From Mycolicibacterium bacteremicum (lineage in GTDB: Bacteria > Actinomycetota > Actinomycetes > Mycobacteriales > Mycobacteriaceae): DNA of 64,000 nt. Below are positions 52,471 to 60,790 of this stretch, piece by piece. The position numbers and the translations under genes are program-made. The stretch's first letter is position 1, and every line of letters starts with the position of its first letter. The notes below the pieces were generated by a model. The model was not told the DNA's origin. It was given only the letters and a program-made list of their open reading frames with translations, and made no database searches. Location of the stretch: positions 124,001-188,000 of the forward strand of contig NZ_MVHJ01000003.1 of NCBI RefSeq assembly GCF_002086115.1, in the 5' to 3' direction.

Positions 52471-53724
52471 TCAGCGCGCCGGGTCGAACGCGCGCAGCGC
52501 TTCCGGCTTCTTGCCGGTGGTGATCTGCTCGGTGAGCATGCGACCGGTCACCGGGCCGTGGGCCAGACCCCACATGCCGTGACCGCCGGCCACGTAGACG
52601 CTCGGACCGACCTGGCCGATCACCGGCAGGCCGTCGGCGCTGACGGGCCGTGGACCGACCCACACATCGCGTGCCTCATCCCATCGCACCCCGTCGAGCA
52701 GGCGAGCGGCCGATCTGATGATCGAGCGCACCCGCGCGCCGGCGATGGGTGCCTCGGGTTCGCGGAATTCCATGGTGCCCGCGACGCGCATCGCGCCCTG
52801 GTAGGGCGTACACGCCACCCGTTCGGCCGGTAGGTAGATCGGTCCCGGCATCGGCCGGTCGATCGGCACGGTGAACGAGTATCCGCGACCCGCTCGGACC
52901 GGCACCCGGACCCAGGGCTCGGTGAGTTCGTTGAGCCACGCCCCGGTGGCGATGACCACGGCATCGGCGCTGTGGTCCGCGCCGCCGGCACCGCGAACGG
53001 TGACGCGGCTGCCCTGGGGTGTCACGTCGATGACCCGGTCGATCGTCAGGTCTGCGCCCCGTTCGACCACTGCCCGCCCCAGTGCGGTCACGAAGCGGCC
53101 CGGATCGATGTAGCGCTGCCGGTCGACGGCGACCGCGACGGTGGCCACTCCCGAGGTCAGTGGCACGGCGTCCCGCAGGTCGGCGCCGCGCAGTTCGCTG
53201 ATCTCGACGGTCAGGCCGGCGCGCTGCAGCGCGGCGATCTCGGCGCGCAGTTCCTCGGCCTGCGCACCGGTCTCGAACAGTGCGGTGATGGCCGATTCGG
53301 TCACCGGTACGTCGACGCCGTTGCCGGACAGCACCTCGAAGGCCTCCAGACATTCGGCGTTGAACGGCTGGTTGGCCCGCACCGCGCGCTCGGCCGACGC
53401 GGTGGTGCAGTGCCGGGCGAAGGTCGCCAGGAAACGCGCGAGACCGAGGTCGGCGCGCAGCGGAATATGGAGCGGCGCAGCCGGATTGAACAGCGATTTG
53501 AGGCCGTAGCGCAGCACCGCGGGCTGGTTGAGCGGGATGGTCAGCGCGGGCGAGAGCCAGCCGGCGTTGCCCCATGACGCGCCGGCCGCCACGCCGGTGC
53601 GGTCGATGACGGTGACATGCACACCGCGCTCCTGCAGGAACCACGCGGTGGACAGGCCGACGATGCCGGCGCCCACCACCACGACATGCCGCGGCCCGCC
53701 GTCGATGCGATCGACCCCGACCAT
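52471..53724 (-). CDS. D-amino-acid dehydrogenase-like FAD oxidoreductase
   Basis: The 417-residue DAO-family flavoprotein has the FAD loop VVVGAGIVGLSTAW near the N-terminus, GVAAGASWGNAGW which is typical of DadA, and the C-terminal YVAGGHGMWGLAHGP. It probably oxidises a D-amino acid or related amine. An inverted repeat of PucR type lies 111 bp before its start, and the PucR gene itself is next upstream, so it is a likely target. It lacks a signal peptide. Substrate is inferred only from family. Confidence 0.82.
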   Translation of the reverse strand: MVGVDRIDGGPRHVVVVGAGIVGLSTAWFLQERGVHVTVIDRTGVAAGASWGNAGWLSPALTIPLNQPAVLRYGLKSLFNPAAPLHIPLRADLGLARFLATFARHCTTASAERAVRANQPFNAECLEAFEVLSGNGVDVPVTESAITALFETGAQAEELRAEIAALQRAGLTVEISELRGADLRDAVPLTSGVATVAVAVDRQRYIDPGRFVTALGRAVVERGADLTIDRVIDVTPQGSRVTVRGAGGADHSADAVVIATGAWLNELTEPWVRVPVRAGRGYSFTVPIDRPMPGPIYLPAERVACTPYQGAMRVAGTMEFREPEAPIAGARVRSIIRSAARLLDGVRWDEARDVWVGPRPVSADGLPVIGQVGPSVYVAGGHGMWGLAHGPVTGRMLTEQITTGKKPEALRAFDPAR

Positions 53725-53834
53725 CTCGATACCCTCCCTGACTCGTCCGGCGTCGCGTCCCGACGCCTCACAGGACCATCATGGGTCGCCTCGAATGGCG
53801 GGGAGTTGCGAAATCCGACAGCCGAAAAGGGCTC

Positions 53835-53855
53835 GATTGTGGCGTCTCGACAATC
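53835..53855. promoter_or_regulatory. Candidate PucR-family operator
   Basis: GATTGT-N9-ACAATC is a perfect 6-bp inverted repeat with a 9-bp spacer. It has the same geometry as the MabR site at 1346 and shares the core TTGT-N9-ACAA. It overlaps the stop of the PucR gene and lies 111 bp upstream of the flavoenzyme gene, the likely target. Confidence 0.55.
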
Positions 53856-55374
53856 AGCGGTCGAGGGTTGCCAGTTCGATCATCATGGCCAGCCGCTTGC
53901 GCGGATCGTTCACCTCGATGGCCGCCACCTCGGCCATCTTGCGCAACCGGTACCGGACGGTGTTCTCGTGGACACCGAGGGCGGCCCCGGTGCGCACCGG
54001 GTCGCCCTGGCATTCCAGCCATACCCGCAGGGTCCGCACATAAGGGGTGCCGTGGTCTCGGTCGTGGCGCAGTAGATCGATCACCGGCCCCCGGCTCGGT
54101 CCCCGACCGTTGTCCACCGCGGTGCGCAATCGCTGCAGGACCAGATCGTCCCAGGATTCGTCGTAGGCCGGCGGCGGCAGATCCGGTGCTCCCGCCTCGT
54201 GCAGGGCCAGGCATTCGTCGGCTTCCCACCGGGCGGCGGCCAGGTCGGCGGCGTCCGCGACACCACTGATCCCGGCCATCAGGGTGGCCTGGCCCGGCAG
54301 GACGGTGCGCAGCTCGTCCAGCCACGCCCGCGCGATACCGGCCTGCTCCCCCGGCAGCACCGTGTACACGGTGTTCTCGGCGAGCGCGCTGCGCCCCGGT
54401 CGCGACCACCCGAAGCCCGCGGTGGCCTTCTCGAACGTCACCAGCAGCGCCGTGTGCCGGTCGGGTTCCAGCCGGGCGCGCAGCGCGATGACCCGCAATG
54501 GCCCCAACGGCAGACCCACCCGGCTGGCCACCGCGACGGCGTCGGCGGTCCCGTCGAGCAGACGCTGAACCGACTCCGACTCCACCTGACGCTCCAGGTC
54601 GGCGCTGGCGCGCGAGCGCAGCAGGTGCAGGGCGACGGTGCGCACACCGGTGCGCAGTGCGGTCAGCGCCGGCCCCTGCAACGCCTCGGGGCAGGCGACC
54701 CACACCGAGCCGAGCAACTCCCGCCCGACCCGGGCGGCCACCACCATCCGGCCGGTCAGACCGTGCGCCGGATCCGGTTCGACGAACAGCGGCTCGTCGG
54801 ACGAGCGCAGATGGGCGAAGACGCCGCGGCGGGCCAACGCATCCCGTACCGGGGCGGGTTGTTCGCGACGCAGGATGGTCTCGACGCGCGCCGCGTCGGC
54901 CGTCTGTTGCAAGCGCGAATACGCCAGCATCTGCGCATGCCGATCCTCGATGATGACCGCGCCCCCGATGGCCGCGGCCAGGCTGTCCGCCAGCGCGAAC
55001 AGATCGGTGGGACCACGCCCCGATTCGGTCTCGCGGCCCTCCAGCACCAGTCCGTAGGCCACCGCCGCCAGTTCGCTCCAGGGCAGCGCATCGTCCACCA
55101 GCAGCACGGCGACACCGTCGGGAAGCTCGGCGGCGCCGTCGTCGTGGCCGCCTCGGACCAGGACCACCGACGCACCGGCCGCCACCGCCCAGCCCACCGC
55201 CTGGCGCACCGAGTCGGCGCCGATGGCCAGCAGCACATCGCCGAATACCGGCTTTCCGCCGGCGTTTTCGGGCAACACCACGCTGCGCAGCTCGGTGCTG
55301 CGCGGCACCGCACCCGGCCGCGTCACCACGCCGTATCCGCCCAGCACGTTCACCAGGCGATCCAAGGTGATCAC
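53854..55374 (-). CDS. PucR-family transcriptional regulator
   Basis: A 506-residue regulator. An N-terminal PucR domain covers about residues 1-125 (GDVLLAIGADS), a GAF-like middle region follows, and the C-terminal helix-turn-helix contains HENTVRYRLRKM at about 470. PucR family members respond to purine, amino-acid or fatty-acid metabolites. Position next to a D-amino-acid dehydrogenase-like gene suggests it senses that substrate. The start 9 nt after the EcfT stop indicates it may be read from the EcfT operon. Confidence 0.82.
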   Translation of the reverse strand: MITLDRLVNVLGGYGVVTRPGAVPRSTELRSVVLPENAGGKPVFGDVLLAIGADSVRQAVGWAVAAGASVVLVRGGHDDGAAELPDGVAVLLVDDALPWSELAAVAYGLVLEGRETESGRGPTDLFALADSLAAAIGGAVIIEDRHAQMLAYSRLQQTADAARVETILRREQPAPVRDALARRGVFAHLRSSDEPLFVEPDPAHGLTGRMVVAARVGRELLGSVWVACPEALQGPALTALRTGVRTVALHLLRSRASADLERQVESESVQRLLDGTADAVAVASRVGLPLGPLRVIALRARLEPDRHTALLVTFEKATAGFGWSRPGRSALAENTVYTVLPGEQAGIARAWLDELRTVLPGQATLMAGISGVADAADLAAARWEADECLALHEAGAPDLPPPAYDESWDDLVLQRLRTAVDNGRGPSRGPVIDLLRHDRDHGTPYVRTLRVWLECQGDPVRTGAALGVHENTVRYRLRKMAEVAAIEVNDPRKRLAMMIELATLDR

Positions 55375-55383
55375 CAGGGCAGC

Positions 55384-56205
55384 CTAGGTGGTGGCCAGGA
55401 AGGTGAACCCCTCGATGTAGCCGGCCACCCCGCACACGACGGCCAGCACCGCCAGCGCGACGATATCGGCGGCCTTCGGTCGGGACGGCGCCGCGGAGAG
55501 CTGACCGGCACCACCGCGGGCGGTGATGGCGTCACCCATCTCGTCGGCCCGGCGCAGGGCCACCGTCACCGCAGCCGCCAGCAGATCGATCAGATCCGAC
55601 ACCTGCTGCTTACCGCGTTCGCGGCGGGATTCGGGGAGCTCGCGCGGGCGCAGCCGGCGGGCGGCGTAGAGGATCCGGAACTCGTCGATCAGCATCGGGA
55701 AGGCCCGCAGCGACAGCGCGACGGTGGCCGCCCAGTCGTCGATCGGCATGCGCAGCCAGCGCAGCGGACGGCCCAATGTGGATATGGCAGGCGCTATTTC
55801 GGCGACGTTGGTGGTCCACGAGACCATCAGGCCCATGCCCAGCAGCACGAAGGACACCGCGGTGACACGCAAGAACTTCAGCAGGCCGCCGAGCTCGAGC
55901 TCCAGGCCGGCCAGCGTGACGACCGGGGTGCCACCGGCGAAGGCCGCCGTGACCCCGCCGAACAGGATCAGCAACCACACCCAGCCCGGGATCGTCGGCA
56001 ACGCACCGCGCGGGATGCGGGCCAGCAGCACCGCGGCGGTCAGCAGCGCGGTGATCAGTGCGATCGGGATCCAGCCGGGGTAGAGCACCATCAGGACGGC
56101 GAGCGCGAAGACGGCGATGAGTTTCGTTCCGGCCCAGAGCCGATGGATGACGGTGTCGCCGGGCACCGGCCGCAACAGGACCAGCGGGCGTTTCTGTTCG
56201 CTCAC
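55384..56205 (-). CDS. ecfT: Energy-coupling factor transporter transmembrane protein
   Basis: A 273-residue EcfT protein with about five to six membrane helices. The coupling-helix motif [15 protein letters not shown] is characteristic: it contacts the ATPase subunits. It couples ATP hydrolysis to the substrate-binding S component. It corresponds to Rv2325c and its start overlaps the stop of the fused ATPase gene by four bases, so the two form one transporter. Confidence 0.88.
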   Translation of the reverse strand: MSEQKRPLVLLRPVPGDTVIHRLWAGTKLIAVFALAVLMVLYPGWIPIALITALLTAAVLLARIPRGALPTIPGWVWLLILFGGVTAAFAGGTPVVTLAGLELELGGLLKFLRVTAVSFVLLGMGLMVSWTTNVAEIAPAISTLGRPLRWLRMPIDDWAATVALSLRAFPMLIDEFRILYAARRLRPRELPESRRERGKQQVSDLIDLLAAAVTVALRRADEMGDAITARGGAGQLSAAPSRPKAADIVALAVLAVVCGVAGYIEGFTFLATT

Positions 56206-58211
56206 GATGGCGCTCCCGTCGGCACCGGCACCAGCACCCCGTCGCGCAGGTGCAGGGTGCGCGGGCAGAGCTCCTCCAGGCCGGCGAAGTCATGCGAAAT
56301 CACCACGATGGTCAGGCCGCCGCGGCGCAGGTCCACGAGCAGCCGCAGCAGCCCGCGGGCGCTGGTGGCGTCCAGACCGGCCAACGGTTCGTCGAGCACC
56401 ATGGCGCGCGGCGAGCGGGCCAGCAGCCCGGCCAGCACCACCCGACGCATCTGGCCGCCCGAGAGCTGATCGATGCGGCGGTCGGCAAGTTCGGGTTCCA
56501 GTCCGACGGTGGCCAGCGCGGCCTCGACCTTGGCCCGGTCCTTCCAGGAGAACCCGGCGGCCGAGGCGATCTCGCGGTGGACGTGGCTGCGCATCAGCTG
56601 CAACCGGGCCGCCTGGAACGACAGGGCCACCGCGCCCACCTGTTCGGACACCGGCTTGCCGTCCAGCAGGCAGGTACCGGTGGTGGGTTCGGTCAGCCCG
56701 GCCAGGATCCAGGCCAGCGTCGACTTGCCCGAGCCGTTCAGACCGTGGATCAGGACACCGTCACCCTCGTTGACCACCAGATCGATATCGTGCAGAGCGG
56801 TTGTCGCCCAGGGTGTTCCGTCACCGTAGCGGTGTCCGACACCGGACAGTTCGAGCACCGGCACATCGTTGTGGACCGCGCCGGTCGACGTGGGCGGCTC
56901 GGCCGACTCCACCATCGGTGAGCCGCCGGTCAGGTTGACCACCCGCTCGGCGGCCTCGGCCTCGCCGTTGTAGTGGGTGATGTGCACCAGGGCCATGTTC
57001 CGGCGCCGGGTCAGCTCGGCGAGCATGGACATCAGGCCGTCGCGGCCCTCCTGGTCGACCATGCTGGTGACCTCGTCGGCGATCAGCAGCGACGGTGTGC
57101 GGGCCAGCGCGGCCGCCACGGCCAGGCGCTGGAGTTCGCCGCCGGACAGCCCCCCGGTGTCACGTTCCTCGAGTCCTTCGAGGCCGACCTCGGCCAACAG
57201 CGCGGGCACGTCCACGGTGCTGCCCGCGGGCAGGCCCCACACCACATCGTCGGCGACGCGGGTGCCCAGGATCTGACTCTCCGGGTGCTGCATGATCACC
57301 GCGGTGCCGCCGGGCGCGCCCAGACCGACCGCGCCGGGGCGCTCGACGACACCGTCGGTGACCGGCCGGCCTGCCAGCACCAGCATCAGGGTGGTCTTAC
57401 CGGAGCCGTTGGCGCCGGTGACGGCGATGTGCTCGCCGGGGTGCACGGCCATCGACACCGGCCCCAGCGCATCGCGGTCGGTGCCCGGGTAGCGGAACAC
57501 CACATCGCGCAGCTGCAACGGCATCGGGGCAACCGGCCCCGGCTCGTCGAGGGCTTCCAACTTGTGCACGTCCGGCACGCCGGCCAGGCGCGCCAGCACG
57601 CGTGACAGCGCCCACCAGCCGACCAGTCCGACCACGACGATGGCGCCCAGACCGTAGCCGAAGATCAGGATCTGCCAGTGCTCCAGCAGGAGCCCGAAGA
57701 TCTCGCGGACCTGCTGGGCGACGGGCTGCAGGTCGGGCACATAGCTCAGGATCGCCACGGTGCCGTCGACGTTGGCGGTCATGGCGGTGAAGACCAGTTC
57801 ACGCATGCGGGTGGCCAGCGTGAGGACGACCACGATCACCGCGCCGAACACCGCGCCGGCGGCGACGGACACCGCCACCACGGTCGGCAGGCCCCGACCG
57901 CGTCGCTTGACGATGCCGACCAGTCCGCCGATATAGGCGCAGTTCAGGACGGTCATCAGCCCGCCGATCCCGGCGATGATGAAGGCGACCAGCGCGCCGG
58001 CCACGGTGGCGGCCAGCACCACCCGCAGCCGGTACCGGTAGGCCAGCAGGCCCATGGGCACCGTCGCCAGCAGCGACAGCCCGGCGGCGAAGGGGACGAC
58101 GACGGCGATGATCGCGATGGCCGCGGACAGCGCGGCCATGACCGAGGCCTGCGCCAACTCCCCCGGCAACAACGAGCCGGCCCGGCGAGGGGGCGGCGGA
58201 CCGGGAGGCAT
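56202..58211 (-). CDS. ECF transporter fusion: S-like membrane domain plus two ATPases
   Basis: The 669-residue protein fuses a membrane region (about 15-225, roughly six helices) to two ABC ATPase domains. The first (about 245-440) has Walker [11 protein letters not shown] and signature LSGGELQR; the second (about 465-665) has [10 protein letters not shown] and LSGGQMRR. It therefore supplies S, A and A' parts, leaving EcfT separate, as in Rv2326c. The substrate of the S-like domain is unknown (vitamin or metal in other ECF systems). ATG 58211 is chosen; the frame is open to 58292 and a longer protein is possible. Confidence 0.87.
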   Translation of the reverse strand: MPPGPPPPRRAGSLLPGELAQASVMAALSAAIAIIAVVVPFAAGLSLLATVPMGLLAYRYRLRVVLAATVAGALVAFIIAGIGGLMTVLNCAYIGGLVGIVKRRGRGLPTVVAVSVAAGAVFGAVIVVVLTLATRMRELVFTAMTANVDGTVAILSYVPDLQPVAQQVREIFGLLLEHWQILIFGYGLGAIVVVGLVGWWALSRVLARLAGVPDVHKLEALDEPGPVAPMPLQLRDVVFRYPGTDRDALGPVSMAVHPGEHIAVTGANGSGKTTLMLVLAGRPVTDGVVERPGAVGLGAPGGTAVIMQHPESQILGTRVADDVVWGLPAGSTVDVPALLAEVGLEGLEERDTGGLSGGELQRLAVAAALARTPSLLIADEVTSMVDQEGRDGLMSMLAELTRRRNMALVHITHYNGEAEAAERVVNLTGGSPMVESAEPPTSTGAVHNDVPVLELSGVGHRYGDGTPWATTALHDIDLVVNEGDGVLIHGLNGSGKSTLAWILAGLTEPTTGTCLLDGKPVSEQVGAVALSFQAARLQLMRSHVHREIASAAGFSWKDRAKVEAALATVGLEPELADRRIDQLSGGQMRRVVLAGLLARSPRAMVLDEPLAGLDATSARGLLRLLVDLRRGGLTIVVISHDFAGLEELCPRTLHLRDGVLVPVPTGAPS

Positions 58212-58289
58212 CACCCGATTCTGCCAGCTGAGCGGAGTGCTTCGGACGCCCGCACTGTGACGGTAGCCACGCCACCAGATTTGCCGATG

Positions 58290-58304
58290 CATAGCAATTC
58301 TATG
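58290..58304. promoter_or_regulatory. Candidate MarR operator
   Basis: CATAG-CAATT-CTATG is a perfect 5-bp inverted repeat 14 nt before the MarR GTG, overlapping a TATGTA (-10-like, 58301-58306). This placement is typical of MarR autorepression. It also lies in the divergent gap to the ECF operon. Confidence 0.6.
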
Positions 58305-58317
58305 TAACCTGGATCAG

Positions 58318-58767
58318 GTGAATCGAACGGACCCGGCCGCACTCGGCGCCGACCTGTTGGCCGTCGTCGCGCGTATCAACCGGCTGGCAAACCAGCGGAT
58401 CGAACTGCCGCTGCCGTTCGCGCAGGCCCGATTGTTGGCCACCATCGAAGACCAGGGCCAGACCCGCATCTCCGAGTTGGCCGCGATCGACCACTGCTCA
58501 CAACCGACGATGACCACCCAGGTGCGCCGCCTGGAGGACGCCGGTCTGGTCTCGCGCATCGAGGATCCTGCCGATGCCCGTGCCGTGCTCATCGGCATCA
58601 CCGACGAGGGCCGGGCCACGCTGAACCGGGTGCGCGCCGATCGCAGTGCCGCGATCAACCCCTATCTGGAACACCTCGACGGCGCCCAGCGCGACGCGCT
58701 CGTCGAGGCGATACAGGTGCTGCGCGGGCTGCTCGACGATGCCCAGCAGGACCGCCGATCGAAGTAA
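58318..58767 (+). CDS. MarR-family regulator (Rv2327-like)
   Basis: A 149-residue winged-helix MarR protein; the recognition segment is ISELAAIDHCSQPTMTTQVR at about residues 50-70, then the wing SRIEDPADARAV. It lies 14 nt before the MFS gene, so it probably regulates that exporter and itself. It is divergent from the ECF fusion gene, as Rv2327 is from Rv2326c. The GTG start fits a message beginning only a few bases upstream. Confidence 0.88.
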   Translation: MNRTDPAALGADLLAVVARINRLANQRIELPLPFAQARLLATIEDQGQTRISELAAIDHCSQPTMTTQVRRLEDAGLVSRIEDPADARAVLIGITDEGRATLNRVRADRSAAINPYLEHLDGAQRDALVEAIQVLRGLLDDAQQDRRSK

Positions 58768-58781
58768 GGAGTCCGCACGCC

Positions 58782-59987
58782 ATGTGGCGTCAACCGAAAG
58801 CCGTTTGGGCCGTTGCCTTTGCCTCCGTCGTTGCCTTCATGGGCATCGGCCTGGTCGACCCGATCCTCAAGCCCATCGCCGACAACCTGAACGCCTCGCC
58901 CTCGCAGGTGTCGCTGCTGTTCACCAGCTATATGGCGGTCATGGGCGTGGCCATGCTGATCACCGGGGTGGTGTCCAGCCGGATCGGCCCGAAGAACACC
59001 CTGCTGCTCGGCCTGGTGATCATCATCGCCGGCGCCGGGCTGGCGGGCATGTCCGAGACGGTCATGGAGATCGTCGGCTGGCGGGCCCTGTGGGGGCTGG
59101 GTAACGCGCTGTTCATCGCGACCGCGCTGGCCACCATCGTCAACGCCGCCCGTGGTTCGGTGGCGCAGGCGATCATCCTCTACGAGGCGGCGCTGGGACT
59201 GGGCATCGCGATCGGGCCGCTGGTCGGTGGTGTGCTCGGATCCATCTCGTGGCGCGGCCCGTTCTTCGGTGTCTCGGCGCTGATGGCCCTGGCCCTGGTC
59301 GTCACGGTCTTCCTGCTGCCGACCACACCACGCCCGGCCCGGGCCACCAGCCTGATCGACCCGTTCCGTGCGCTGCGCCACCGTGGTCTGCTGGCCGTCT
59401 CGGTGACCGCGTTGCTCTACAACTTCGGCTTCTTCACGCTGCTGGCCTTCACCCCGTTCCCGCTGGACATGAACGCCCACCAGATCGGGCTGATCTTCTT
59501 CGGATGGGGTGTGGCGCTGGCATTCACGTCGGTGGTGGTGGCCCCGCGGCTGCAACACCGATTCGGCACGGTGCCGACGCTGGTGGTCAACCTGCTGGCG
59601 ATGACGGCGACGCTGGTCGTGATGGCGATCGGCACGAACGACAAGGTGGTGCTCGCCACGTGTGTGGTGGTCGCCGGGTTGTTCATCGGCATCAACAACA
59701 CCCTCATCACCGAGACAGTGATGAAGGCCGCTCCGGTCGAGCGGGGCGTCGCGTCGGCGGCCTACAGCTTCCTGCGCTTCGGCGGTGCGGCGGTCGCGCC
59801 GTGGCTGGCCGGCGTGCTCGGTGAGCAGGTCAGCGTCCATCTGCCCTACTGGGTGGGCGCGGGTGCGGTCGCCGTCGGTGCGGCACTGCTGTTCGCCGCG
59901 CGCGGTCACCTCGCCGGGATCGATGCGCCCGAGGACGAGGTGGACGAGCTGAGCGACGAGGCCACCGCCGTCACCGTCGGCAACTGA
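58782..59987 (+). CDS. MFS transporter
   Basis: A 401-residue major facilitator with 12 predicted membrane helices. The helix 2-3 loop motif (TGVVSSRIGPKNTLLLG) is a variant of the DHA1 drug-proton antiporter motif A, and LYEAALGLGIAIGPLVGGVL is motif C of antiporters. It is therefore probably an efflux pump, controlled by the coupled MarR gene. Its TGA stop is directly adjacent to the stop of the convergent VIT gene (TGATCA). Confidence 0.85.
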   Translation: MWRQPKAVWAVAFASVVAFMGIGLVDPILKPIADNLNASPSQVSLLFTSYMAVMGVAMLITGVVSSRIGPKNTLLLGLVIIIAGAGLAGMSETVMEIVGWRALWGLGNALFIATALATIVNAARGSVAQAIILYEAALGLGIAIGPLVGGVLGSISWRGPFFGVSALMALALVVTVFLLPTTPRPARATSLIDPFRALRHRGLLAVSVTALLYNFGFFTLLAFTPFPLDMNAHQIGLIFFGWGVALAFTSVVVAPRLQHRFGTVPTLVVNLLAMTATLVVMAIGTNDKVVLATCVVVAGLFIGINNTLITETVMKAAPVERGVASAAYSFLRFGGAAVAPWLAGVLGEQVSVHLPYWVGAGAVAVGAALLFAARGHLAGIDAPEDEVDELSDEATAVTVGN

Positions 59988-60710
59988 TCAGGTGACCGCC
60001 ACGCCCACAACGGAACCGACGAGGTAGGTGGCGGCGATCGCGGCACCGCCGAGCCCGAGCAACCGCAGCGCGGACCACAGCGGTGCGCGCCGGGTGAACT
60101 TGGCCGCCGTCGCGCCGGCGATCGCCAGACCTGTTCCGCCACAGAGCAACCCCGCCCACAGCGAGTCGTAGCCGAGCAGATACGGGATCAGCGGGACGAT
60201 CGCGCCGAGGGTGAACATCAAAAACGAGGACCCGGCGGCGACCCACGGCGAGGGTTTCTCCCGCGGGTCGACGCCGAGTTCCTGGACGAGGTGGAAGTTC
60301 AGGGCCCGGTTCTCGTCCCGGTGGATCTCGGTGGTCGCCGCCGCCGCGGTCTGCGGTGTCATCCCCATGTCGATCAACATCGCGGTCAGTTCGGCCCGCT
60401 CGGCCTCGGGATCCTTGGTGAACGACCGTCGCTCCACCTTCACCTCGGAGTCGATCTGCTCGTTGGCGGTGGTCACCGAGGTGTACTCCCCCAGTCCCAT
60501 CGAGAACGCGCCGGCCAGCAGTCCGGCGATGCCGGAGAGCACCACCGCGTTCGCACTGGCGCCCGCGGCCACCCCGGCGATCAGTGCGGTGTTGCTCACC
60601 AAACCGTCCATCGCACCGAAGGTCGCCGCCCGCAGCCACCCGCCGGTGACATCGGCGTGCCGGTGGCTGGCGACGTGCGGCAGGCCGGTCGGGGATACCG
60701 GATCGGTCAT
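59988..60710 (-). CDS. VIT1/CCC1-type metal (Fe/Mn) transporter
   Basis: A 240-residue protein of the vacuolar iron transporter family with five membrane helices. The N-terminal GAMDGLVSNTALIAGVAAGA and MGLGEYTSVTTANEQIDSE match helices 1-2, and the cytoplasmic Glu-rich metal-binding segment (RSFTKDPEAERAELTAMLID, TEIHRDENRAL) follows. These transporters move Fe(II) or Mn(II) out of the cytoplasm. ATG 60710 is chosen; a TTG at 60722 in frame is less likely. An inverted repeat lies upstream. Confidence 0.85.
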   Translation of the reverse strand: MTDPVSPTGLPHVASHRHADVTGGWLRAATFGAMDGLVSNTALIAGVAAGASANAVVLSGIAGLLAGAFSMGLGEYTSVTTANEQIDSEVKVERRSFTKDPEAERAELTAMLIDMGMTPQTAAAATTEIHRDENRALNFHLVQELGVDPREKPSPWVAAGSSFLMFTLGAIVPLIPYLLGYDSLWAGLLCGGTGLAIAGATAAKFTRRAPLWSALRLLGLGGAAIAATYLVGSVVGVAVT

Positions 60711-60734
60711 GGCGACATTCAACTCTGCGCATTT

Positions 60735-60752
60735 CCTGAGGTTGTACTCAGG
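60735..60752. promoter_or_regulatory. Inverted repeat in the VIT/acyl-CoA dehydrogenase divergent gap
   Basis: CCTGAG-GTTGTA-CTCAGG is a perfect 6-bp repeat with a 6-bp spacer, 25 bp before the VIT ATG and about 40 bp before the acyl-CoA dehydrogenase start. It could be a metal-responsive operator. It is not a good match to the IdeR consensus. Confidence 0.4.
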
Positions 60753-60790
60753 TTTACCTTGCCGCGCGGGTGGGCACGTTACCGTCTGCT

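Noticed and set aside
60720..60722. TTG start for the VIT gene
   Set aside because: TTG is rare and the ATG four codons later begins with a normal N-terminus.
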